Part shown: in pieces, positions 9,701 through 16,361 of the stretch
Layout of the letters: the number at the start of each line of letters is the position of its first letter
Position numbering within the stretch: position 1 is the first letter of the stretch
Source of the DNA: SZAS-103 sp038323475
GTDB taxonomy: Bacteria; Pseudomonadota; Gammaproteobacteria; Xanthomonadales; Xanthomonadaceae
Assembly (NCBI GenBank): GCA_038323475.1
Contig: JBBQHA010000027.1
Coordinates: 1-29,020, forward strand
Length of the DNA stretch: 29,020 bases
Reading direction: 5' to 3'
The notes under the pieces: generated by a model
What the model was told of the DNA's origin: nothing
The model's input: only the letters and a program-made list of their open reading frames with translations
Databases searched by the model: none
Made by a program: the position numbers and the translations under genes

Positions 9701-10925
9701 CGTAGAGCAATGCGCCGGCGATATCCAGCAGCGCGCTTTCGTCGGCGACGCGCTGTCCGCTCGACAGAGCCTGGATCGCGGTGCGCTGGTCCTGCACGAC
9801 CTTGCGGGGTACGCCCAGACCGAGCATGCCGAGGGTATCGGCGATGTTGCCCAATGCCTCGGCCTGCGGGAACAGTTCGGCGACCGGCGCCCCACTCGTG
9901 CGCAGGTGCATGTCCAGCGCTTCCTTGACGCGCAGCAGGTCTTCCTTGATGCCTGCGGACACCGTGTCGAGCAGCTCGCGGTTGTGGCCGGTCAGGCTGC
10001 CGCGCGCATGCGCGAGTTCGCGTTCGTTGTGCTGCTCGCGCTGGAGGCCGAACGTCGCGCGAATCTCGGCAATGCGGGCATTGTCGGTCGGCGCGTTTGC
10101 GACGTAGTACAGCAGCTGGCGGGTGAGTTCGGATGGCGGCGCGGCGGCGTAGGCGGTTTCGCCTTCGTCGACGATCCGCTTGATTTCGCGTTCGAGCTTG
10201 GCGAGCGCCTGCTTGAGCGGCTTGCTCGCGACAAACGCGCCGGAGTGCAGGGCGTCGAGGATGCCTGCGGCGATCCAGAACAGCTTGCGCGCCGGTTCGG
10301 CATTCAGGATCCCGACCAGGCGCGTGCACACGGCGCGCAAGGTGGCGATGTTTTCCGGTTTCTCCTCATCGCGCAGCCAGGGCAGCAGGACGGACTGGAA
10401 TCCCTCGCGGAGCGATTCGACTTCGGTGCGTAGCTGCGGTTCGGGGAGCGTTGCGCGAATGCTGTCGACCGAGGCCGGCAACGGGCGATGCAGATCGACC
10501 GAAAACAGCACGCTTTCCGGCACGACCTTCTCGCCGCGGGCGCCGCGCAGGTCGTTGAGCAACGGCAGCAGCACCATCGGGATGTCTTTGTGGCCGCTTT
10601 GCAGGCGCTCGAGGTAGTCGGGCAGCTGCATGATGCTGCGCATCAGCGCGCCGTAGGCTTCCTCGCGGTTGGCCACGCCCTCGCCAAGCAGCGCGGTAGC
10701 GAGCTGCTCCATTTCCTCGGCTACCATCGCCGCGCCGTACAACTCGACCATGCGCAGGACGCCCTGCACCTGGTGCAACTGGGCCACGCACACCTGCATC
10801 TGGCCGCGTTCGGCACCGTTCTCGACGTGGGATTCCAACGCCTGCCGCGCCTGGCGCAGGGTCTCGTCGAGCTCGGGCTTTACCCAACTCAGGGTGGTGA
10901 AATTGGAGTCTTGTTGCAGCCTCAT
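3708..10925 (-). CDS. chpA: T4P chemosensory hybrid histidine kinase ChpA/PilL with decapeptide-repeat arrays
   Basis: 2405 residues, the central kinase of the T4P chemosensory pathway. Residues 1-560 are helical FimL/ChpA-like modules; His51 lies in HQVQG. Pro/Ala/Glu linkers separate Hpt-like domains around His717 (FHTLKGSGRLVG), His899 (IHTISGAFAM) and His1622 (LHTLKGGARMSG). Two arrays of a 10-residue repeat (consensus AEAERVAAEQ, then AEADRVAAEQ) fill about 999-1314 and 1409-1509. The CheA core follows: dimerisation helices near 1790-1900, a HATPase with LRNAAVHG, DDGRGLD, FSTAESVS and GRGVGMDVV, a CheW-like domain at about 2115-2250, and a C-terminal receiver with Asp2331 (LLDIEMPRMDG), Thr/Ser and Lys (YLGKPY) intact. 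Total length resembles P. aeruginosa ChpA, but over 400 residues are repeat, so fewer phosphotransfer modules are present. The ATG at 10925 follows a weak GGGA. Confidence 0.95.
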   Translation of the reverse strand: MRLQQDSNFTTLSWVKPELDETLRQARQALESHVENGAERGQMQVCVAQLHQVQGVLRMVELYGAAMVAEEMEQLATALLGEGVANREEAYGALMRSIMQLPDYLERLQSGHKDIPMVLLPLLNDLRGARGEKVVPESVLFSVDLHRPLPASVDSIRATLPEPQLRTEVESLREGFQSVLLPWLRDEEKPENIATLRAVCTRLVGILNAEPARKLFWIAAGILDALHSGAFVASKPLKQALAKLEREIKRIVDEGETAYAAAPPSELTRQLLYYVANAPTDNARIAEIRATFGLQREQHNERELAHARGSLTGHNRELLDTVSAGIKEDLLRVKEALDMHLRTSGAPVAELFPQAEALGNIADTLGMLGLGVPRKVVQDQRTAIQALSSGQRVADESALLDIAGALLYVEASLDDQVARLGQAPEQAQDGTTMPLRESQQALDALIKESVTNFVQARQCFVAFIEAGWDHAQLHDVPRLLDEVSGAMHLLEQVRAARQLHALSVFTQIELVQLKRVPDAGQMDRLADALASLEYYLEALRDHRPQRDRILELAEHGLVALGYWPVPASAEQTIADAARPKPAPAPPVAPVQPAAPVEVAPAVVEAAPETAPAAEMPTPEPVEATAEAPEESVVAASEPAAAAPEPVAEVAAPVPVAAPVVPGINYGFAANAEIDDDIREVFIEELDEEAGNLNQLYAEWSAAPLETDVLRPLRRVFHTLKGSGRLVGALGLGEFSWHIESMLNRVLDGSRPASPAVVALVGQAAETLPQFRAALMGDGQVTADIEGLTVIADRLANGEEVFYTAPAPAALVEPAAVEPVVEAVPEVVAVEEAAPVEAVEAATPEEVEGIPEGAYATIDPVLLEILRAEVETHLQTIQDWSRASALSAGPATEALLRAIHTISGAFAMTEVPHITDVLSPTEGYIRRLIAHHEMPNATGVALIGDVGLAIDGVLTALLQSRPLIAPQEILTERAIALRDELPEPATTSLPVHLEALEEEAVEADRVAAEKAEAERVAAEQAEAERVAAEHAEAERVAAEQAEAERVAAEQAEAERVAAEQAEAERVAAEQAEAERVAAEHAEAERVAAEQAEAERVAAEQAEAERVAAEQAEAERVAEEQAEAERVAAEQAEAERVAAEQAEAERVAAEHVEAERVAAEQAEAERLAAEQAEAERIAAHQTEAERAAAAAERAEAERIAAEQAEAERIAAEQAEAERIAAEQAEAERIAAEQAEAERAAAEHAEAERAAAEHAEAERVAAEQAEAERVAAEQAEAERIAAEQAEAERVAAGQAEAERVAAEQAESERLAAEQAEPEPVRDEPAEAERVTADLLESVGRGADQDDALRLARERVGAAQFAFDHAAAAEKRVRGKASKKTAAQKIADAKAELESAAAALAEAESRVVIPTEVEPVVAEQAEADRVAAEQAEADRVAAEQAEADRVAAEQAEADRVAAEQAEADRVAAEQADADRTAAEQAEVDRVSAEKAEADRLAAEQAEADRTAAEHAESLHAVAERAETEALGAEVAQAAQQAVVEPSAAEEAASEASVAAEEAKSSFTYVPSQVESDPDEPLDLTDIDPELLDIFIEETTDILDHCDGLLTRLRGAPSEREPVVGLQRDLHTLKGGARMSGMMSMGELAHAMESLLESAAELRLELGVHGLGILEHGFDRLHGMLSRVQLRQAVALPEQLIAEFTALARGEAVRTHAPTPAATPVATPAEAAAPAEVAAPSETVESVEVAEPVEATATAEPAEPVEAVEAVESAQPAAARPKHLLKPLSAPTEAAFDEDDDIGVRAPQEQVRIRADLLDRLVNYAGEVAIYRARLEQQLGTFRTHLDELEQTTMRLRTQLRKLEIETEAQISARYQRAGEGEESFDPLELDRFSTQQQLTRALAESAADMTSLHVSLDDVTRQYETLLLQQSRVSSELQDGLMRTRMVPFDALVPRLRRVVRQTATETGKQIQLKVEGAQGEMDRNVLDRMTAPLEHMLRNAAVHGLETPDVRRTEGKNPEGTVTVSVHREGSEVVMLVSDDGRGLDRDAIRRKAIDRGLLKADADVSDSALYAFILESGFSTAESVSRLAGRGVGMDVVHNEIRQLGGSLQLNSTAGKGTQFTIRLPFTLAVTQAALVKIGETSFAVPISSVQGVGRIARAELEAQLASENPVYIYAGEEFAIHDLGRLLGGAPAKAQGSLQMPLLLSRSGDVRAAICVDEVMGSREIVVKPVGPQVSSIPGIFGATIMGDGGVMVILDVVPLVRRAAAQALSIEVVEVVPEQEVRRIPLVMVVDDSITMRKVTGRVLERNNMEVLAAKDGVDAIEKMVDLVPDLMLLDIEMPRMDGYELATHMRNDPRLRDVPIVMITSRTGEKHRQRAFEIGVNRYLGKPYQEAELMRNVFELLAPVHQDG

Positions 10926-10995
10926 CCCGAAGTCCCGTCAGCGCGCGAGTCCATCACTGGGGTGGAGCCGCGCAGTACTGTCACGTGGAGGCCTT

Positions 10996-13032
10996 TCAGC
11001 CCGGCAGCTTGAAGTCGGCGACCGACCTACGCAGGTTTGCAGCGAGCTGTGCCAAGTTGCCGATCGACTCGGCTGTCTGGCTGGCACCGTGCGAGGTCTG
11101 CGAGGTGATCTCCTGAATCGAGTTCATGGTGGCAGTAATATCGGTCGCGGCCGTGGACAGCTGCTTGGGGGCGGTCGTGATGTTCGAAATAAGGTTTGCC
11201 AGATCGGGCGACACCGTTTCGATCTCGCCCAGCGCCAAGCCCGCGTCCTCGGCCAGTCGTGCACCCGACACCACCTCGGCGGTGGTCTGTTCCATCGAGT
11301 TCACCGCTTCGTTGGTATCGGACTGAATCGTCTGCACCAGCGTTTCGATGCGCTTCGTGGCGTTGGATGCGCGTTCTGCAAGTCGCTGCACTTCGTCGGC
11401 CACGACCGCGAACCCGCGGCCCGCCTCACCGGCCGACGCGGCCTGAATTGCGGCGTTCAGTGCGAGGATGTTGGTCTGCTCGGAGATGTCGTTGATCAGT
11501 TCGACGATCGAGCCGATTTCCTGCGAGGACTCGCCGAGGCGCTTGATGCGCTTCGAGGTTTCCTGGATCTGGTCGCGGATGCTGTCCATGCCTTGAATCG
11601 TCTGGCGCACCACGTCGGCGCCCTTGGCTGCGATCTGCACGGAGCGCTGGGCCACGTCGGCCGACTCGGCGGAGTTCTTCGACACCTCGTCGATCGACGC
11701 CGCCATTTCCGAGATCTTGTCCGAGGCGGTGTTGATCTGCTGCGCCTGGTGCTCTGCGGCTTCGGCCAGGTGCATTGCGGTGGCTTGGGTTTCCTGCGAT
11801 GCCGCCGCGACCTGCACGGCGGTCTCGTTGATGGTCGTCACCAGGCTGCGCAGCTCTTCGACGGCGAGGTTGATCGAGTCGGCGATGGCGCCGGTGATGT
11901 CCTCGGTGACGGTCGCGCGGACGGTCAGGTCGCCTTCCGCGAGCGAACCGGTCTCGTTCAGGAGGCGCATGATCGCTTCCTGGTTGCGCTGGCTGTCTTC
12001 CTGTGTCTTGCGGAATCGCGCCTGTTGCTGGAGGTACAAGGTATAGAGCAGCAGGATCAGACTAACCAGCAGGGCGGCGCCCGACACGAAGCCGACGTAC
12101 GCGCTCGGGAACACCCGGTGCGTGTTCAACGACGTGAACGACGAGTACAGGGCCTGCGAATTGACCAGCAGCAGGGTGGAGCCGTCGGAGATCTGCTTCT
12201 CGCTGTCCTGCGCCGCGGCGAACTGCTTGGAGGCCTTCAGGATCTTGTCGAGCGACTGCTGCGCTTCGACCCAGAGCTTGTTGACCTGGTTCAATGCCGC
12301 CACCGCACTCGCGCCGTTGAGCTTGGTGATGCCCAGGCCGCTGTCGCCGTCCTGGAAGCCCTTCAGCACCTGGCCGAACAGGCTGGACTCGCGGGCGAGC
12401 GCATCGCCCGCCTGTTGCGAGCCGGCACCGCCGGAGCGCAGCACCGCCACGTCACGCGCGATCGTATCGGCGAGGTTGATCTGGCGCATCGCGAGCAGCA
12501 ACTGCGCAGCGGGCGCGCCGCCGTCGGACATCGCGCGGGCCACTTCGTCCATGCGCGACTTCAGCGGCTGGACCTTGCTGGCGAACTGATCAGCGCCCTG
12601 CGCGATCGCGAGCACCTGGTCCTGGTTGCGCATGATCAGGTCGACGTTCGAGGCGATCGGCGTCCAGGTATCGGAGAGCTTCTGCAGCGGGGCACTGACG
12701 CCTTGCGCGGTCCGGTACGAGGGCACGCCGGCGGAGAGATTGCCGTCCTGCAGGTTCTTGATGTTCGTCTCGATCGCGTCGCGGGTGTCCTTGAACTTCG
12801 TGAAGGCATCCGGGTCGCCGCCGAGGGCGTCCTTGGCCTGCACCGCGAGCTGCTGGGATTTCACCGAGATATCGGCGACCAGGACGCCCGCATTCGTCTC
12901 CTGCCTGCCGTACAAGGTGGAAAAGCCAGTGTTCGCGCCGAACACCAGCAGCGACACGACCACGATCGTAATCCAGACATTGGTGCCCAGGTTACGGGCC
13001 CGTTCGACAAGTCCACCGCTTACATTGCTCAT
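10996..13032 (-). CDS. pilJ: T4P methyl-accepting chemotaxis protein PilJ
   Basis: 678 residues, the inner-membrane receptor of the Pil-Chp pathway. A first membrane helix at about 18-36 (NVWITIVVVSLLVFGANTGF) is followed by a periplasmic PilJ-type sensor region (about 37-310), a second helix at about 311-336 (YVGFVSGAALLVSLILLLYTL), a HAMP linker (LAEGDLTVRATV, DSINLAVEELR) and the long cytoplasmic signalling hairpin. The hairpin tip is canonical: ISEQTNILALNAAIQAASAG, then GRGFAVVADEVQRLAERA. There is no C-terminal NWETF-like tether. A GAGGT Shine-Dalgarno lies about 7 nt before the ATG at 13032, 37 bp downstream of pilI. Seventy bp separate its stop from chpA, and no pilK gene lies between them, unlike Pseudomonas. 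Confidence 0.95.
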   Translation of the reverse strand: MSNVSGGLVERARNLGTNVWITIVVVSLLVFGANTGFSTLYGRQETNAGVLVADISVKSQQLAVQAKDALGGDPDAFTKFKDTRDAIETNIKNLQDGNLSAGVPSYRTAQGVSAPLQKLSDTWTPIASNVDLIMRNQDQVLAIAQGADQFASKVQPLKSRMDEVARAMSDGGAPAAQLLLAMRQINLADTIARDVAVLRSGGAGSQQAGDALARESSLFGQVLKGFQDGDSGLGITKLNGASAVAALNQVNKLWVEAQQSLDKILKASKQFAAAQDSEKQISDGSTLLLVNSQALYSSFTSLNTHRVFPSAYVGFVSGAALLVSLILLLYTLYLQQQARFRKTQEDSQRNQEAIMRLLNETGSLAEGDLTVRATVTEDITGAIADSINLAVEELRSLVTTINETAVQVAAASQETQATAMHLAEAAEHQAQQINTASDKISEMAASIDEVSKNSAESADVAQRSVQIAAKGADVVRQTIQGMDSIRDQIQETSKRIKRLGESSQEIGSIVELINDISEQTNILALNAAIQAASAGEAGRGFAVVADEVQRLAERASNATKRIETLVQTIQSDTNEAVNSMEQTTAEVVSGARLAEDAGLALGEIETVSPDLANLISNITTAPKQLSTAATDITATMNSIQEITSQTSHGASQTAESIGNLAQLAANLRRSVADFKLPG

Positions 13033-13069
13033 GACTCGACCTCGATCACTTGTAAGAACGAACTGCAGC

Positions 13070-14308
13070 TCACGCCGCAGCCTGCCTGAATTCCGGTGTG
13101 CGGGTCAGCATCGACATGCTGAACACACCCCAGTCGTTGTCGCCAACACGGTACACCTGCTTGATGAAATACCCGTAGCGACTCGCGTCGTTGGCCGCAC
13201 CGGATTTCTGCGAATCGTTGAAGCTTCGCTGGCCGTACAGCTGGTCGATCAACACCGCCACGTTGCCGCCGGACTGGCGGACCACGAGGACGCGCTGGCC
13301 TTCATGGATCACGGTGCGTTCGCCCTCGAGGAATTGCTTGAGGTCGACCACCGGCAGCAGGGTGCCGCGCACGTTGGCAACGCCGAGCATCCACGACTGC
13401 GTGCCGGGAACATGGGTGATCTGCGGCATCCTCATGATTTCGACGACCTCGTCGAACGCGGTCACGAGACGGCGGCCGCCGAGACCGAAACCAACCCCGC
13501 GCCAGTGTCCTGGCACGTCGGATTCTTCGGGCAGGCCAGGCACATGCGCGAGGCTCAGCTCCTGGTATTCGGTGAGTTTGGCGAACGCGGCGATGCGCGG
13601 CTCGCGCGGCGCCTTCGGTTCCGGCACGGGCTCGGGTTCGGCTGGAGCCGCTTCGGGCTCGGCCGCAGGCGCGCCGCGGGCGTGCTTCTGCAGCTTGTTG
13701 AGCTTCAGCCGGCGGTCGGGCTTCTTGCCCTTGCCGACGGACTCTTCGACGGCATCGGGAACCGACATGTCCGATTCGGGCAAATCGAACGTCACCGTGG
13801 CGCCCGTGGACATTGACCCGAGCGAACCCCACGCGGTACCGGCGTGCGGATCCGATCCTTCCTGCATGCCCTGCTCGCCCATTTCGGTCAGCGCGTGCGA
13901 CGCATCGACGATCGAGATCGATTCGACCTGCATCGCCTTGGACGTGATGGTGATTGGATCGACTTCGATGGCGCGCGCCAGCGCCCCCGAGGCATCCTCG
14001 AAGTCGTGGACCTCCGGCACGGGGGTCTCGCCAGCGGTGGTATCCCCGACATCGGAAATTACCGCTGCCGGCTCGTCGAGCGTGGCGAAATCGGACTCCT
14101 GCGCGGACGGATCCGCGTCTTCGGCGATCGCGATCTCCGCGACTGCAGCCGTTTCCTGGGCCTCGTGTCCGGCATCCAGGCCATGGCCGTCCTGCGCCTG
14201 TTCATGCGCTTCAGGCATCGGCTGCGTTTCGGGCGCATTCACCGCATCCGGCGTGATGAGCGTGACCGGACCGGCCTTCTTGTTCTTGTTGCTGCGACGT
14301 TTGGACAT
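13070..14308 (-). CDS. pilI: CheW-type adaptor PilI with long acidic N-terminal extension
   Basis: 412 residues from the ATG at 14308 (MSKRRSNKNKK), five bases after the pilH stop; a longer reading into pilH is rejected because it would only overlap that gene. The CheW domain is the C-terminal part, about 250-405 (LVTAFDEVVEIMRM, WMLGVANVRGTLLPVVDLKQFL, VLVVRQSGGNVAVLIDQLYG). PilI of P. aeruginosa is about 178 residues, so some 230 residues are extra. They start with a Lys/Arg-rich patch, run as an acidic Ala/Glu/Asp/Pro-rich low-complexity segment, and end with a Lys-rich KLNKLQKHARG patch and an Ala/Glu/Pro hinge. The protein should couple PilJ to ChpA. The gene name follows from order (pilG-H-I-J); the domain is clear. 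Confidence 0.88.
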   Translation of the reverse strand: MSKRRSNKNKKAGPVTLITPDAVNAPETQPMPEAHEQAQDGHGLDAGHEAQETAAVAEIAIAEDADPSAQESDFATLDEPAAVISDVGDTTAGETPVPEVHDFEDASGALARAIEVDPITITSKAMQVESISIVDASHALTEMGEQGMQEGSDPHAGTAWGSLGSMSTGATVTFDLPESDMSVPDAVEESVGKGKKPDRRLKLNKLQKHARGAPAAEPEAAPAEPEPVPEPKAPREPRIAAFAKLTEYQELSLAHVPGLPEESDVPGHWRGVGFGLGGRRLVTAFDEVVEIMRMPQITHVPGTQSWMLGVANVRGTLLPVVDLKQFLEGERTVIHEGQRVLVVRQSGGNVAVLIDQLYGQRSFNDSQKSGAANDASRYGYFIKQVYRVGDNDWGVFSMSMLTRTPEFRQAAA

Positions 14309-14313
14309 GGCGG

Positions 14314-14682
14314 TCAGCCGATCCCTAGCAGACTGTTGATACGGCCGATCAGGTCGGCCTCGCTGGGTGGCTTGACCATGTAGTCTTTCGCCCCCTGACG
14401 CATTCCCCACACCCGATCCGTTTCCATTGCCTTGGTACTGACGATGATCACCGGTATTGCACTGGTCTTCGGATCGCGGCTGAGCGCGCGTGTCGCCTGG
14501 AAACCGTTCATGCCCGGCAGGATCACGTCCATCAACACCAACTCCGGCAACTCGCGCCGCACCAACTCGACCCCTTCCTCGGCGCTCCCCGCACTGATGA
14601 CCTGATGACCGTGGCGCCGCAGCATGTCGGTGAATACCGCCGTGTCGGTCAACGAGTCCTCGATGATTGCGATGCGCGCCAT
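14314..14682 (-). CDS. pilH: T4P response regulator PilH (CheY-like)
   Basis: 122 residues, a stand-alone receiver domain. The acidic pair (IIEDS), phosphorylated Asp52 (LVLMDVILPGMNG), switch Ser/Thr (VIIVSTKAME) and Lys (YMVKPP) are all present. The segments GFQATRALSRDPKTSAIPVI and DRVWGMRQGAKDY closely resemble PilH of Pseudomonas, one of the two CheY-like outputs of ChpA, linked to pilus retraction. The ATG at 14682 is preferred because an AGGGGA Shine-Dalgarno stands 7 nt upstream; the frame stays open to 14793 but that extension is not PilH-like. The 144-bp gap to pilG is longer than other gaps in this cluster and could hold a separate promoter or processing site. Confidence 0.93.
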   Translation of the reverse strand: MARIAIIEDSLTDTAVFTDMLRRHGHQVISAGSAEEGVELVRRELPELVLMDVILPGMNGFQATRALSRDPKTSAIPVIIVSTKAMETDRVWGMRQGAKDYMVKPPSEADLIGRINSLLGIG

Positions 14683-14826
14683 GCTAAATCCCCTGTACAG
14701 CCCAATCTGTGATGCCGTGCGCCGATTGCTTCCGTGAATGAACGTTTCGGTACGTCTGTGCGAATTTGTTGTCGGGAACCGGCCTCTCGCCACGGGGGCT
14801 GCGAATTGCCTTTGGGAAGTTGGTAG

Positions 14827-15228
14827 TCAACCTTTGGGTACGTGGGTGCGGATCGCCGAAAGCAGCTCTTCGCGCGTGAAGGGTTTGGTGAGGTATTGCT
14901 CGGAACCGACGATGCGGCCGCGCGCCTTGTCGAACAGGCCGTCCTTGGAGGACAGCATGATCACCGGCGTGGACCGGAACATCTGGTGGTTCTTGATGAG
15001 CGCGCAGGTCTGATAGCCATCCAGCCGCGGCATCATGATGTCGACGAAAATGATCTGCGGCTGGTGGTCGGCGATCTTGGCGAGCGCCTCGTAGCCATCA
15101 GTCGCGGTGACCACGTCGTAGCCTTCCCGCTTGAGCAGGCTTTCCGCAGTACGGCGGATGGTCTTCGAATCATCGATGACCATCACCTTCAGCCCGGTCG
15201 CAGGACCGGCATCTTTCACATGATCCAT
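14827..15228 (-). CDS. pilG: T4P response regulator PilG (CheY-like)
   Basis: 133 residues, first gene of the chemosensory cluster. It is a single receiver domain with a short N-terminal lead: acidic pair in VMVIDDSKTIRRTAE, phosphorylated Asp63 (IIFVDIMMPRLDGY), switch Ser (IMLSSKDGLFDKARG) and Lys (YLTKPF). The DDSKTIRRTAE and GLFDKARGR segments are characteristic of PilG, the regulator tied to pilus extension and, in Pseudomonas, to adenylate cyclase activation. An AGGGGATG Shine-Dalgarno precedes the ATG at 15228. A good -35/-10 candidate lies about 65-95 bp upstream, in the region shared with divergent gshB. Confidence 0.95.
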   Translation of the reverse strand: MDHVKDAGPATGLKVMVIDDSKTIRRTAESLLKREGYDVVTATDGYEALAKIADHQPQIIFVDIMMPRLDGYQTCALIKNHQMFRSTPVIMLSSKDGLFDKARGRIVGSEQYLTKPFTREELLSAIRTHVPKG

Positions 15229-15290
15229 CGGTCATCCCCTGTCGCTGCCGGGTTCATACGGCGCACCATCCCTTGCTGCAGCGCGAACCA

Positions 15291-15331
15291 TCTATATCTC
15301 AGTCGGCCGCGATACTGTCAAGCGCTGTCAA
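15291..15331 (-). promoter_or_regulatory. Candidate promoter of the pilG operon with doubled TTGACA
   Basis: On the minus strand two perfect TTGACA hexamers lie 10 bp apart (complements of 15326-15331 and 15316-15321). The proximal one stands 17 bp from GATATA (15293-15298) or 19 bp from TATAGA (15291-15296). Transcription would start near 15284, leaving a leader of about 55 nt before pilG. The consensus -35 is unusual in such GC-rich DNA. Because the repeat also resembles a possible direct-repeat operator, its exact role is an inference. Confidence 0.5.
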
Positions 15332-15401
15332 CGGATTACGTGGCATTCCGCACGCTTTTCCGACCCTGCCTGCTACCATCCGTGTCCCGGAGGATACACC
15401 G

Positions 15402-16361
15402 ATGCAGACCCGCCGAACGCTCGATGTCGCCGTGGTCATGGACCCGATCGGTTCCATCGGCATCGCCAAGGATTCGACATTCGCGATGCTGCTGGAAGCG
15501 CAGCGACGCGGCCACCGGCTGCACTACGTGCGCCCGGGGGGGCTTGGACTACGCGATGGCCGCGCGATGGCCGTCTGCGCGCGCCTGACCGTCGCCGACG
15601 ATCCGGCCGCCTGGCACAGCCTCGGCCCGTTCGCGGAGACCTCCCTCGGCGGGATGGACGCAGTGCTGATGCGCACCGACCCGCCGGTGGACGAGGACTA
15701 CCTGCACGACACCCAGATCCTGTCGCTCGCACAGCGCGAAGGCGCGCTGATCGTCAACGACCCGCAGGGGCTGCGCGACCTGAACGAGAAACTCGGCGCC
15801 TTCCTGTTCCCCGAGTGTTGCCCCCCGACCCTGGTCTCGCGCGACATGGCCGCGCTGCGGGCATTCGTGGACACGCACGGCGATTGCGTGCTCAAGCCGC
15901 TCGATGGCATGGGCGGACGCTCGATCTTCCGCGTCCGCGCCGGCGAGGACAATATCAATGTCATCCTCGAAACCCTGACTGCGAACGGACGATCGCTGGC
16001 GCTCGCGCAGCGCTACGTGCCCGAGATCGTCGATGGCGACAAGCGCATCCTTCTGGTCGATGGCGAGCCGGTCCCGTATTGCCTCGCGCGGATCCCGCAG
16101 GGCGGCGAGTTCCGCGGCAACCTCGCCGCCGGCGGCCGCGGCGAAGGCCGCCCCCTCAGCGACAGGGACCGCTGGATCGCTGCGCAGGTCGGGCCCGAGC
16201 TCAAGCGTCGCGGGATGCTGTTCGTCGGCCTCGACGTGATCGGCGACTGGCTGACCGAGGTCAACGTCACCAGCCCGACCTGCATCCGCGAACTGGACAA
16301 GCAGTTCGGCCTGAACATCGCCGGGCTGCTGTTCGACGCGATCGAAGCACGCTGCGCGTGA
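15402..16361 (+). CDS. gshB: Glutathione synthetase
   Basis: 319 residues, standard for GshB, the ATP-grasp ligase that joins glycine to gamma-glutamylcysteine. The N-terminal domain starts VAVVMDPIGSIGIAKDSTFAMLLEAQRRGH. PPVDEDYLHDTQIL and NDPQGLRDLNEKL are typical of the family. The ATP-grasp domain carries VLKPLDGMGGRSIFRV and the metal/product-site segment GLDVIGDWLTEVNVTSPTCIREL. The ATG at 15402 is chosen since GGAGG sits 8 nt upstream; the frame is open to 15273 but the extension is not family-like. It is divergent from pilG and its stop overlaps the tonB3-like start (GTGA). Confidence 0.95.
   Translation: MQTRRTLDVAVVMDPIGSIGIAKDSTFAMLLEAQRRGHRLHYVRPGGLGLRDGRAMAVCARLTVADDPAAWHSLGPFAETSLGGMDAVLMRTDPPVDEDYLHDTQILSLAQREGALIVNDPQGLRDLNEKLGAFLFPECCPPTLVSRDMAALRAFVDTHGDCVLKPLDGMGGRSIFRVRAGEDNINVILETLTANGRSLALAQRYVPEIVDGDKRILLVDGEPVPYCLARIPQGGEFRGNLAAGGRGEGRPLSDRDRWIAAQVGPELKRRGMLFVGLDVIGDWLTEVNVTSPTCIRELDKQFGLNIAGLLFDAIEARCA

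Noticed and set aside
14309..14410. 34-residue upstream extension of pilI
   Set aside because: It lies inside pilH in another frame; MSKRRSNKNKK at 14308, five bases after the pilH stop, is the natural start.
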